Assembly: GCA_002256205.1 (NCBI GenBank)
Contig: NKIW01000007.1
Span: 62,001-126,000 of the forward strand
Origin: Rhizobiales bacterium PAR1
GTDB lineage: Bacteria; Pseudomonadota; Alphaproteobacteria; Rhizobiales; Beijerinckiaceae
Length of the DNA: 64,000 bases
Direction of reading: 5' to 3'
Shown here: in pieces, positions 17,778 to 25,888 of the stretch
Numbering within the stretch: the stretch's first letter is position 1
Layout of the letters: each line of letters begins with the position of its first letter
Position numbers and translations under genes: made by a program
The notes under the pieces: generated by a model
What the model was told of the DNA's origin: nothing
Seen by the model: only the letters and a program-made list of their open reading frames with translations
Database searches by the model: none

Positions 17778-18379
17778 TGAGCGACTGGACCTCGACCGCC
17801 CTGCTGCTGTGCGATTTGCAGAACGATTTCATCCATCCCGATGGCGCGTATGCACGTGGCGGACAAGGCAATGCCGAGATCGCTGCCCTGCCCGCGCGGA
17901 TCAAACCGCTGGCGGATACGATGCGGAAGGCGGGCGGCCTCGTGATCTCGACGCATTTCACGCTGGTGCCAGGGCGCGGCGGCGAACCGATGATCTCGCC
18001 GCACCTCAAGAAGATTCGCCCCTTTCTGCGCAAGGGTGATTTCGCGCCGGGCGGCTGGGGTCAGGCGACGGTCGATGCGCTGCAACCTGTTGATGTAGCG
18101 GTCGAAAAGGTCGCCTACTCAGCCTTTTATATGAGCCGACTTGAATGGGTGATCCGCAAGCTCGGCGTCACGCGGCTGCTCGTTTGCGGCATTGTCACCA
18201 ACGGTGGCGTGGCCTCGACCTTCCGCGACGCGCATGTCCGCGACCTCGAGGCCATTCTACTGGAAGATGGCTGCGCCGCCTTCTCGCCGGAGGTGCATAA
18301 GACGGCCGTGGACGCGCTGCGCCCGGTGGGCCGCGTGGCCTCCATCGCCGAGATGATCGCGGAGATCGAAGCGGCATGA
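17777..18379 (+). CDS. Isochorismatase-fold hydrolase with Gly at the catalytic Cys position
   Basis: ATG 17777 (overlapping the HyuA stop) gives 200 residues of the isochorismatase-like superfamily, which contains N-carbamoylsarcosine amidase, nicotinamidase and maleamate amidase. The catalytic Asp is at 13 (LCDLQNDF) and Lys at 111 (VEKVAYSAF). In the third motif, GIVTNGGVASTFRDAH, the residue where amidases carry the nucleophilic Cys is Gly144. Isochorismatases such as EntB and PhzD also lack this Cys, so a vinyl-ether or other non-covalent hydrolysis, or a lost amidase activity, must be considered. Its tight coupling to HyuA and LeuC places it in the same pathway. Confidence 0.85.
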   Translation: MSDWTSTALLLCDLQNDFIHPDGAYARGGQGNAEIAALPARIKPLADTMRKAGGLVISTHFTLVPGRGGEPMISPHLKKIRPFLRKGDFAPGGWGQATVDALQPVDVAVEKVAYSAFYMSRLEWVIRKLGVTRLLVCGIVTNGGVASTFRDAHVRDLEAILLEDGCAAFSPEVHKTAVDALRPVGRVASIAEMIAEIEAA

Positions 18380-19770
18380 GCGCGCCGCGCACGCTGTTCG
18401 ACAAACTTTGGGATAGCCATGTCATCACGACGCGTGAGGATGGCGAATCCCTGCTCTGGGTTGACCGGCATTTCGTGCATGAAGGCTCGCACCATGCCTT
18501 CCGCAATCTCGATGCGCGCGGCGAAAAGCTCGCGGAGCCGGGACTGACTTTCGGCGTCGCGGATCATTACGTCCCCACGCGCGGGCGCCCGGCGATCCCG
18601 GATGACGAGATCGCGGGGATGGTGGATCGGCTTTCAGCCAATGCAGGGAAGCACGGCTTTCGCCTTTTTGACATCGCGGACCCGGCGCAGGGTATTGTCC
18701 ATGTTGTCGGGCCGGAACAGGGGCTGACGCTGCCGGGGCTGCTCATCGTCTGTGGGGATAGCCACACCTCCACGCATGGCGCTTTCGGGGCCTATGCCTT
18801 CGGGATCGGCGCTTCCGAAGTCGCCCATGTGCTGATGACGCAGACCCTCTGGCAGAAAAAGCCGAAGCGGATGCGGATCACGGTTGCGGGCCGCCTCGGG
18901 CCGCATATCTCAGCGAAGGACCTCGCGCTCCACGTGATTCGCACCATCGGGGCGGACGGCGCGCGCGGTGCTGCGGTGGAATACGCTGGCGAGGCTATTT
19001 CTGCGCTTTCAATGGAAGGGCGGCTGACGCTCTGCAACATGTCGATTGAGGGCGGCGCGCGTTGCGCGATGGTTGCGCCAGATGAGGTCACCTTCGCGTG
19101 GGTTCGGGGACGCCCTTACGCACCGAAGGGCGCGGCACTGGATTTTGCGATTGCGGCGTGGCGCGAGCTTACGACAGACCCCGGCGCGACCTTCGACCGC
19201 GAAGTCGCGCTCAATGCCGCAGACATCGCGCCGCTCGTTACCTGGGGCGTGAGCCCGGAGGATGCGCTGGCAATTACGGCGCAAGCGCCTGATCCGGCTG
19301 CTGAGGTTGACCCCGCGCGCGCGAAATATCTTGCCGAAGCGCTGAATTATATGGGGCTTTCTCCCGGCCAGAATCTCGAAACAGTTGTTGTAGACCGCGT
19401 TTTCATCGGCTCCTGCACCAATGCTCGGATCGAGGATCTGCGCGCGGCGGCGGGCGTGCTCAAGGGCCGCAAGGCGAAGGTGCCTGGGCTTGTTTCTCCC
19501 GGCTCGACGCTGGTGAAGAAGCAGGCCGAGGTCGAAGGACTCGACCGGATTTTCATTGAGGCCGGTCTGATCTGGGCTGATTCTGGCTGCTCCATGTGTG
19601 TCGGGATGAACGGCGATCTTGTGAGCGCCGGAGAGCGCTGCGCTTCCACCACCAACCGCAATTTTCGTGGACGGCAGGGCAAGGATGCGCGCACGCATCT
19701 GATGTCGCCCGCGATGGTCGCTGCAGCGGCGGTCACGGGGCGGCTCACGGATGTGCGGAAGCTGGGGTGA
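18376..19770 (+). CDS. Aconitase-family hydratase, large subunit (LeuC-like)
   Basis: The 464-residue protein has the LeuC layout: RTLFDKLWDSHV, VDRHFVHEG, CGDSHTSTHGAFGAYAFGIG, then the iron-sulfur cluster cysteines in IGSCTNARIEDLRAAA and SGCSMCVGMN. These three Cys positions bind a [4Fe-4S] cluster for (de)hydration of malate-type acids. Family members include isopropylmalate isomerase, citraconase, dimethylmaleate hydratase and maleate hydratase. No leuA or leuB is nearby, and the gene is embedded in a catabolic block, so a role in diacid degradation is more likely than leucine synthesis. Confidence 0.88.
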   Translation: MSAPRTLFDKLWDSHVITTREDGESLLWVDRHFVHEGSHHAFRNLDARGEKLAEPGLTFGVADHYVPTRGRPAIPDDEIAGMVDRLSANAGKHGFRLFDIADPAQGIVHVVGPEQGLTLPGLLIVCGDSHTSTHGAFGAYAFGIGASEVAHVLMTQTLWQKKPKRMRITVAGRLGPHISAKDLALHVIRTIGADGARGAAVEYAGEAISALSMEGRLTLCNMSIEGGARCAMVAPDEVTFAWVRGRPYAPKGAALDFAIAAWRELTTDPGATFDREVALNAADIAPLVTWGVSPEDALAITAQAPDPAAEVDPARAKYLAEALNYMGLSPGQNLETVVVDRVFIGSCTNARIEDLRAAAGVLKGRKAKVPGLVSPGSTLVKKQAEVEGLDRIFIEAGLIWADSGCSMCVGMNGDLVSAGERCASTTNRNFRGRQGKDARTHLMSPAMVAAAAVTGRLTDVRKLG

Positions 19771-19773
19771 TTC

Positions 19774-20382
19774 ATGGATAAGTTCACGACCCTTTCCGCG
19801 CCTGCCTGCCCGCTCGGGCTCGAAAACGTCGATACAGACCAGTTGATCCCTGCGCGCTTCATGAGCCGCCCCCGCTCGGCAGGCTATGGTCGATTTCTGC
19901 TGCACGACCTCCGGTTCGACGAGGCTGGAACCTCGAAGGGGTTCGTGCTCGATACGCGCTATTCGACTGCGAAAATCATGGTCGCGCGGCGTAATTTCGG
20001 CACCGGCTCCTCGCGCGAAGCGGCGGTTTATGCCCTCTGGGATTTCGGTATTCGCTGCGTGATCGCGCCGTCTTTCGGGGATATTTTCGCGTCGAACGCG
20101 GTCAAGAACGGACTGCTGCCTGCCACCGTGACGCCGGAGGATGCGGAAGCCTTGCTCCAGAGGCTCGGCGAGGTGGATCAGCCGATCACCGTTGATCTTG
20201 AGGCGCAGACCATCACCTCCGGCAATTTCCAGTGTGGATTTGTGATCGATCCGGTGCGGCGGCTACAGCTTCTGAACGGCTGGGATGACCTCGATCTGAC
20301 GCGCCGTCACACGGATGAAATCGCGACGTTCCGGGCGGCGCGGCTCGGTGCCGAGCCTTGGGTGATGCCCGTTACGGAATGA
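19774..20382 (+). CDS. Aconitase-family hydratase, small subunit (LeuD-like)
   Basis: The 202-residue partner of the upstream LeuC-like subunit forms the swivelling domain. Motifs are VDTDQLIPARFM, the substrate-recognition NFGTGSSREAAVYALWDFG and APSFGDIFASNAVKNGLLP. It starts three bases after the LeuC stop. It is the last gene of the block, and its 3' end overlaps the convergent IlvD/EDD gene by 11 bases, so no separate terminator fits between them. Confidence 0.9.
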   Translation: MDKFTTLSAPACPLGLENVDTDQLIPARFMSRPRSAGYGRFLLHDLRFDEAGTSKGFVLDTRYSTAKIMVARRNFGTGSSREAAVYALWDFGIRCVIAPSFGDIFASNAVKNGLLPATVTPEDAEALLQRLGEVDQPITVDLEAQTITSGNFQCGFVIDPVRRLQLLNGWDDLDLTRRHTDEIATFRAARLGAEPWVMPVTE

Positions 20383-22084
20383 CCCGCGTGATCTCCGGGA
20401 TCAGGAAGGCGAAATCGCAGCCTTGCTCGGCTTGCGTCACCTGCTCGAACCAGAGTTTTGCATAGCCGCGCGGTGGGACCGGCGGCTTCAGCGGCAGCTC
20501 CGCGCGTCGTTCCGCCAACTCCGCCTCATCCAAAAGGAGATCGAGCTTGCGCCCGGCGGTGTCGAGCCGGATGCGATCGCCATTCCGGACCAGCGCCAGC
20601 GGGCCGCCTTCCGCCGCCTCAGGCGAAATGTGCAGCACGATGGTGCCGAAGGCCGTGCCACTCATCCGCGCATCCGAGATGCGGACGATATCCTTCACAC
20701 CCATTTGCCCGAGCTTTTTCGGGATCGGGAGATAGCCCGCCTCGGGCATGCCCGGTGCGCCCTTGGGGCCGGCATTCTTGAGCACGAGGATATCCCCCGG
20801 GGCGACATCGAGCGCGGGATCATCGATGCGCGCGGCAAGGTCGGCGAGGCTTTCGAACACAACTGCCCTGCCCTCGTGCTGAAGGAGATTGGGGTTCGCG
20901 GCGGCCTGCTTGATGATCGCGCCGTTGGGCGCGAGGTTGCCGGTCAGCACCGCCATAGCGCCGCCCGAATGGATCGGGTTTTCGAGCGGGCGGATGACAT
21001 CCTGCGCGAAGTCGGCCCGCCCGGCGGCGATGTTCTCGCCGAGCGTGAGTCCGGTCACGGTTTTGCAGGAAAGATCGAGCATCGGCGCGAGTTGACGCAA
21101 AATCGGCGTCAGGCCGCCTGCGTGATGCAAATCTTCCATATAATGCTGGCCGGTGGGCTTCAGATCGACCAGCACAGGGGTTTCCCGGCCGAGACGATCA
21201 AAGCCTGCGAGATCCACGCCGATGCCAAGGCGTCCCGCCATGGCGGTGAGGTGCACGAGCGCATTGGTGGAACCGCCGGCGGCCAGCACCACGCGCAACG
21301 CATTCACGAAGGCGGCAGGCGTTAAAACCTGATCCGGTGTGAGTTTCTCCGCAGCCATCGCCACGGCACGGGTTCCGGTGGCTTCCGCAAGGCGGCGGCG
21401 CTCGGCGGAAACGGCAGGCGCACAGGCGCCGCCCGGCAACATGATGCCCATCGCCTCGCAGGCAAGCGCCATTGTGCTCGCCGTTCCCATCACGCCGCAG
21501 GTGCCGACGGTCGGTGCAAGCTCGGCGTTGGCTTCGGTGATGTCCGCTTCGCTCATCTCGCCGGCGCGAAATTTTGCCCAGTAGCGGCGGCAATCCGTGC
21601 AGGCACCGATCTTCTCGCCGCGAAAGCTGCCCGCGAGCATCGGACCGGTGACGAGCAAAATCGCCGGGACATTGACGCTCGCCGCGCCCATTACTAGCGC
21701 CGGAACGGTCTTATCGCAGCCACCAATCAGGATCACCGCATCCATCGGCTGCGCCCGGATCATCTCCTCGACATCCATCGCCATCAGGTTGCGCAGGTAC
21801 ATCGAGGTGGGGTTGGCGAAACTCTCCTGAATCGAGATCACCGGAAACGGGATCGGAATCCCGCCCGCGAGCATCACGCCACGGCTCGCGGCGGTGATCA
21901 GGTCCGGCATATTGGCGTGGCAGGCATTGTAGCCCGACCCGGTATCAACAATGCCAATGATCGGGCGCTCCAGCGCGTCATCGGAATAGCCGAGCGCCTT
22001 GATGAAGGCCTTGCGCAGGAAGACCGAAAACCCCGCATCACCATAGTTCGCGAGGTTGCGGCGCATTCCCTTGGGGTCAGACAT
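20372..22084 (-). CDS. IlvD/EDD-family sugar-acid dehydratase (L-arabinonate dehydratase-like)
   Basis: The 570-residue protein starts at 22084 after CGGAGAG. Cys55 (GYNACHANM), Cys123 (GGCDKTVPA) and Cys196 (VGTCGVMG) have the 68/73-residue spacing of the [2Fe-2S] ligands in L-arabinonate dehydratase, and ARMSGTAFG contains the catalytic Ser. The family dehydrates sugar acids to 2-keto-3-deoxy acids or dihydroxy acids to keto acids. Sugar-acid use is favoured over isoleucine/valine synthesis because the gene sits at the end of an Opp-type transport operon and sugar-acid genes occur at 32-40 kb. It could serve the fuconate-type pathway there, which lacks a dehydratase (inference). Confidence 0.87.
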   Translation of the reverse strand: MSDPKGMRRNLANYGDAGFSVFLRKAFIKALGYSDDALERPIIGIVDTGSGYNACHANMPDLITAASRGVMLAGGIPIPFPVISIQESFANPTSMYLRNLMAMDVEEMIRAQPMDAVILIGGCDKTVPALVMGAASVNVPAILLVTGPMLAGSFRGEKIGACTDCRRYWAKFRAGEMSEADITEANAELAPTVGTCGVMGTASTMALACEAMGIMLPGGACAPAVSAERRRLAEATGTRAVAMAAEKLTPDQVLTPAAFVNALRVVLAAGGSTNALVHLTAMAGRLGIGVDLAGFDRLGRETPVLVDLKPTGQHYMEDLHHAGGLTPILRQLAPMLDLSCKTVTGLTLGENIAAGRADFAQDVIRPLENPIHSGGAMAVLTGNLAPNGAIIKQAAANPNLLQHEGRAVVFESLADLAARIDDPALDVAPGDILVLKNAGPKGAPGMPEAGYLPIPKKLGQMGVKDIVRISDARMSGTAFGTIVLHISPEAAEGGPLALVRNGDRIRLDTAGRKLDLLLDEAELAERRAELPLKPPVPPRGYAKLWFEQVTQAEQGCDFAFLIPEITRVIP

Positions 22085-22111
22085 ATCGACTCTCCGGATG
22101 ACAGGTTTTGC

Positions 22112-22999
22112 TTATCGCAAGCCCGCCTCTTTCGCACAATGCGCCGCGATCTCGGCATGGGTCGCGAACCAGCAATTTCCGCGCGCTTTGGCGTGCTGGA
22201 TCAGCTCTTCGAGGATGAACAGCCGCGAGCGATAACCCGTGACATGCGGGTGCATGGTGAGGAGAAACAATCCGCCCTCGTCATAGGCACCGTCGAACTC
22301 ACGCTTGAAGATATCGAGCACGGCGGGCGGCGGCGTGTAAGGTCGGAGCGCCTGAAAGCGGTTCATGTTGAAATAGGGCGCGTCATCCCGGATCCATTCG
22401 ACCGGAAGTTCGACAATGCCAGTGGCCTCGCCCTGATCGATCAGCTCGTAGGGGTCGTTATCGGCCATCAATGAGCTGTCGTAGAGCAAGCCGAGTTCAC
22501 GCTGGATTTTGAGCGTCGCGGGCGAAAAATCCCAGCTTGGTGTGCGCATACCCACGGCTCGGACACCGGTGATCTTTTCAAGCGTATCCGCCGCGCGGAA
22601 ATGGAGATCGCGTTCGACCTCCTCCGGCAAGGTGGAATTCACCTCGTGAATCCAGCCGTGAAGGCCGATTTCGTGACCATCGGCGATCACGCGGCGTTGT
22701 TCGTCGGGGTGGAGGAGCGCGGCCACGGCGGGGACAAAGAAGCTCGCGCGGATATCCTCGCGCTTGAGGATATCGAGGATGCGCGGCACGCCGACGCGAT
22801 TGCCATATTGTCCCCAGGACATACGCCCCACAGACTTGCCGCCGTCCCGAAGTTCATTGGTCTCATGATCACTATCGAAGGAGAGCGCTACGGCGCAGGT
22901 CGCGCCGCCAGGCCAGCTTTTCGGCTTTAGCGAGCGCCCGGCCCGCACGGCATCGACACGGGCGCGCCATTCGGATTCAGGCCATTGCCAAGGTTCCAT
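22112..22999 (-). CDS. NodB/PuuE-type polysaccharide-deacetylase-fold hydrolase, cyclic-imide hydrolase candidate
   Basis: The 295-residue protein starts after a good AAGGAG site. It has NodB-fold motifs: SFDSDHE (Asp42/Asp44), the metal-binding HGWIH (His114, His118) and RTPSWDFSP. There is no signal peptide or membrane anchor, and the size matches cytoplasmic PuuE allantoinases and cyclic imide hydrolases, which open cyclic amides rather than deacetylate glycans. The presence of HyuAB, isochorismatase-fold and creatininase-family genes within 15 kb supports a cyclic-amide role, but a peptidoglycan-type deacetylase cannot be excluded. It lies 27 bases upstream of the dehydratase in the same minus-strand operon. 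Confidence 0.8.
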   Translation of the reverse strand: MEPWQWPESEWRARVDAVRAGRSLKPKSWPGGATCAVALSFDSDHETNELRDGGKSVGRMSWGQYGNRVGVPRILDILKREDIRASFFVPAVAALLHPDEQRRVIADGHEIGLHGWIHEVNSTLPEEVERDLHFRAADTLEKITGVRAVGMRTPSWDFSPATLKIQRELGLLYDSSLMADNDPYELIDQGEATGIVELPVEWIRDDAPYFNMNRFQALRPYTPPPAVLDIFKREFDGAYDEGGLFLLTMHPHVTGYRSRLFILEELIQHAKARGNCWFATHAEIAAHCAKEAGLR

Positions 23000-23028
23000 G
23001 TGACGCTCCTTCTTGAATGGCTGTTAAT

Positions 23029-24045
23029 TTACAACGGAAAATGGCAGGCGACCGCGCGCTCCCCGCCCTGCTCGTCGAGCGGCGGGCGCTCGCTACGGCA
23101 GCGCGCCTCGGCCTTCGGGCAACGCAGGTTGAAATGGCAGCCCTTTGGTGGCGAAAGCGGTGACGGTAATTCACCCTCAATTGGCTTGAACGAGACGAGT
23201 TCATCGGCATCGGTGACGAACTTCGGCACGCTGTCGAGCAGCGCGCGGGTATAGGGGTGCTGCGGAGCTGCGTAGACCGCTTCAGTTGGTCCCAGTTCGA
23301 CAATGCGCCCGAGATACATCACCGCGATCCGGTCCGAGATGTGGCGGACGATACCGAGATCATGGCTGATGAAGAGCATCGTCAGCCCGAGTTCGCGACG
23401 CAATTTCAGGAAGAGGTTGATGATCTGCGCCTGAATCGAGACATCAAGCGAAGCGACGGGCTCATCACAGACCAGCACGTCCGGCTGCATCGCAAGCGCG
23501 CGGGCAATCGCGACGCGCTGGCGCTGACCGCCGGAGAATTGATGCGGGAAGCGCTCCGCTGCCTCCGCCGGCAGACCTACAGCCGTCAGCCATCGCGCGA
23601 CATAGGCCTTGGCCTCGGCGCTGCTGACAAGGTTATGCGCAATCGGGCCTTCGGAAATCGTCTCGCCGATGCGGATGCGCGGATCGAGCGAGGCAAAGGG
23701 GTCCTGAAACACCATCTGGATGCGCGTGGTGGTCTTGCGCCCGGCGGCGTTCATCACGGGCGCGCTGTCGATGCTGGCCGCGCCTGCGCTTGGCGGATGA
23801 ATGCCCGCGATAACGCGGCCAAGTGTTGATTTTCCGCAGCCGGATTCGCCGACAAGACCGAGAACCTCGCCCTTGCGGATCGCAAAGCTCACGCCATCGA
23901 CCGCGTGCACGGTGCGCGTTTCGATGGGCGAGCCGAGCCGTGCTGCAATCTTCTCCCCAAAGGAAAGGCGCGGCGAGAAGCGTTTCGAGACGTTCTCGAC
24001 CGTGATGATCTGGTTCATATCCTTGAAAGAACCGCCTTCGCTCAT
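23029..24045 (-). CDS. OppF/DppF-type oligopeptide ABC ATPase (system 1)
   Basis: The 338-residue ATPase contains Walker A GESGCGKST, the signature SGGQRQRVAIARALA and Walker B VLVCDEPVASLDVS, followed by the oligo_HPY C-terminal domain with GCHFNLRCPKAEARC (putative iron-sulfur Cys cluster typical of these ATPases). It overlaps the OppD gene by ATGA. It powers the permeases encoded at 25007-26856. Confidence 0.93.
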   Translation of the reverse strand: MSEGGSFKDMNQIITVENVSKRFSPRLSFGEKIAARLGSPIETRTVHAVDGVSFAIRKGEVLGLVGESGCGKSTLGRVIAGIHPPSAGAASIDSAPVMNAAGRKTTTRIQMVFQDPFASLDPRIRIGETISEGPIAHNLVSSAEAKAYVARWLTAVGLPAEAAERFPHQFSGGQRQRVAIARALAMQPDVLVCDEPVASLDVSIQAQIINLFLKLRRELGLTMLFISHDLGIVRHISDRIAVMYLGRIVELGPTEAVYAAPQHPYTRALLDSVPKFVTDADELVSFKPIEGELPSPLSPPKGCHFNLRCPKAEARCRSERPPLDEQGGERAVACHFPL

Positions 24046-25010
24046 GATCCGCTCCCGTTCAGCGGGAAATGGCAGCGGACGGCGCGGTTTTCCTCACGCA
24101 GCAGGTTCGGCATCACACCGCAGCCCGCTTGCGCATAAGTGCAGCGCGGCTGGAACGCGCAGCCCGGCGGCAGATCGAACAGCGAGGGTGTCGAGCCAGG
24201 GATTTGCACGAGATCGCGCCCCGGCACGGCATGGGCAGGGAGCGAGGCAATCAGGCCTGCCGTGTAGGGGTGACGCGGCGCCCGCAGCACATCGCGCACC
24301 GGCCCTTCCTCGATGATCCGCCCTGCATACATCACGAGAAGGCGGCTCGCGACGGAGGAAACGGTCGCGAGATCATGGGAAATCCAGATCATCGCGGTGC
24401 CGAGATCGCGCGCTAGCGCCTTCATTTCGGTGAGGATCTGCGCCTGGATCGACACATCGAGCGCAGTGGTCGGTTCGTCACAGATGATGAGCGCGGGGCT
24501 ATTCAGCAGCGCAATCGCGATGGCCACGCGCTGGCGCATGCCGCCGGAAAACTGGTGCGGATGGGCATCGAGCCGTCGCGCGGCATCCGGAATCCCGACG
24601 CGTTCGAGCACTTCCACCGCGCGGGCGCGCATCGCCGCTTCGCTCGTTTTCTCATGCGCTTCGAGCGCCAGTTGCATCTGCCGCCCGATGGTGAGAACCG
24701 GGTTCAGCGTCGCCGAAGGGTCCTGAAACACCATCGAGATCTGGCGTCCGCGCACGCCGCGCAACTCGGCATTCGGGAGGCCAACGAGTTCGCGGCCCTC
24801 CAGCTTCACCGATCCACCGATAATGCGCCCCGGCGGATCAATAAGGCCGAGGATCGAAAACCCGGTGACGGATTTGCCCGAACCGCTCTCACCAACGAGG
24901 CCGACGATTTCGCCCGCAGCGATATCAAACGAGACGCCGTCTACGGCCTTCAGCGCACCGGAACGGGTCGCAAAATGGGTTTGAAGGTCGCGAACCTGAA
25001 GCAGCGTCAT
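24042..25010 (-). CDS. OppD/DppD-type oligopeptide ABC ATPase (system 1)
   Basis: The 322-residue ATPase has Walker A GESGSGKSVT, VFQDPSATLNPVLT, signature SGGMRQRVAIAIALL and Walker B LIICDEPTTALDVS. The C-terminal PPGCAFQPRCTYAQAGC is the oligo_HPY cysteine cluster. It overlaps both neighbours by four bases, showing one translationally coupled unit. Confidence 0.93.
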   Translation of the reverse strand: MTLLQVRDLQTHFATRSGALKAVDGVSFDIAAGEIVGLVGESGSGKSVTGFSILGLIDPPGRIIGGSVKLEGRELVGLPNAELRGVRGRQISMVFQDPSATLNPVLTIGRQMQLALEAHEKTSEAAMRARAVEVLERVGIPDAARRLDAHPHQFSGGMRQRVAIAIALLNSPALIICDEPTTALDVSIQAQILTEMKALARDLGTAMIWISHDLATVSSVASRLLVMYAGRIIEEGPVRDVLRAPRHPYTAGLIASLPAHAVPGRDLVQIPGSTPSLFDLPPGCAFQPRCTYAQAGCGVMPNLLREENRAVRCHFPLNGSGS

Positions 25011-25888
25011 CTTCTGAGCCTCGGGTTCAACTGATCGCGGATCTGGTCGCCGACGAGGTTGATCGCGACGATCAGCACGATCAGCGCCACGCCGGGATAG
25101 ATCGAAATCCAGTAGCGCCCGGAGAGCATGTACTGGAAACCGTTGGCGATCAGCATGCCAAGCGAAGGTTCGCTCACCGGCAGACCGAGGCCGAGGAACG
25201 AGAGCGTCGCTTCGAGCGCGATGGAGTTCGCAACCTGCACCGTCGCCACCACAATGAGCGGCGGCAGGCAGTTCGGCAGGATATGGCGGAACACCACGCG
25301 GCGCGGCGAGAGTGGGGTCGAAAGCGCAGCTTCGACATATTCCTTCGAGCGCTCGGTCGCGGCTGCCCCATGCGCCGTGCGGGCAAAATAGGCGTATTGC
25401 GCCGTCACCAGCGCGGCGATCAACGGGCCCTTCCCCTGCCCCAGCAGCGCCGCCAGCACCAGCGCGAGCAGGATTGCCGGAAACGAAAGCTGCAAATCAA
25501 CGATGCGCATGATCAGCGCCTCGATCTTGCCGCCGAAATAGGCCGCAAACGCGCCAAGCGTCGCGCCGAGGCAAAAGGCAATGCCGCCCGCCATCACGCC
25601 GATCTGGATCGAGATTCGGAGGCCATAGAGGATCGCGGAGAGAAGATCGCGCCCCTGCGCATCCGTCCCCAGCCAATGCGTGAAGCCCTTCGAGCCGACA
25701 AAGCCCGGTGGACGGCGGGCATCAGTCAACACGAGGGTCGCAAGATCATAGGGGTTCTGCGGCGAGATCAGCGGCGCGAACAGTGCAATCAGCATGATCA
25801 GGACCACCACCACCAGCGCGCCAACGGCGATGCGGTTGTGGCGAAATTCATCCCAGAAACGGGCAAGAGGGCTTGAGGGATCAATCAT
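25007..25888 (-). CDS. DppC/OppC-type ABC permease (system 1)
   Basis: The 293-residue membrane protein has an N-terminal OppC_N segment (HNRIAVGALVVVVLIMLIALFAPL region) and the sequence LGTDAQGRDLLSAILYG, a DppC hallmark. The coupling loop is VEAALSTPLSPRRVVFRHILPN, cited here for location at about residue 185. The C-terminus RDQLNPRLRR is also typical. It overlaps DppB by ATGA. Confidence 0.93.
   Translation of the reverse strand: MIDPSSPLARFWDEFRHNRIAVGALVVVVLIMLIALFAPLISPQNPYDLATLVLTDARRPPGFVGSKGFTHWLGTDAQGRDLLSAILYGLRISIQIGVMAGGIAFCLGATLGAFAAYFGGKIEALIMRIVDLQLSFPAILLALVLAALLGQGKGPLIAALVTAQYAYFARTAHGAAATERSKEYVEAALSTPLSPRRVVFRHILPNCLPPLIVVATVQVANSIALEATLSFLGLGLPVSEPSLGMLIANGFQYMLSGRYWISIYPGVALIVLIVAINLVGDQIRDQLNPRLRR

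Noticed and set aside
18376-20382. Leucine biosynthesis operon
   Set aside because: The LeuC/LeuD motifs are clear, but there is no leuA or leuB and the genes are coupled to catabolic and transport genes, so leucine synthesis is not claimed.
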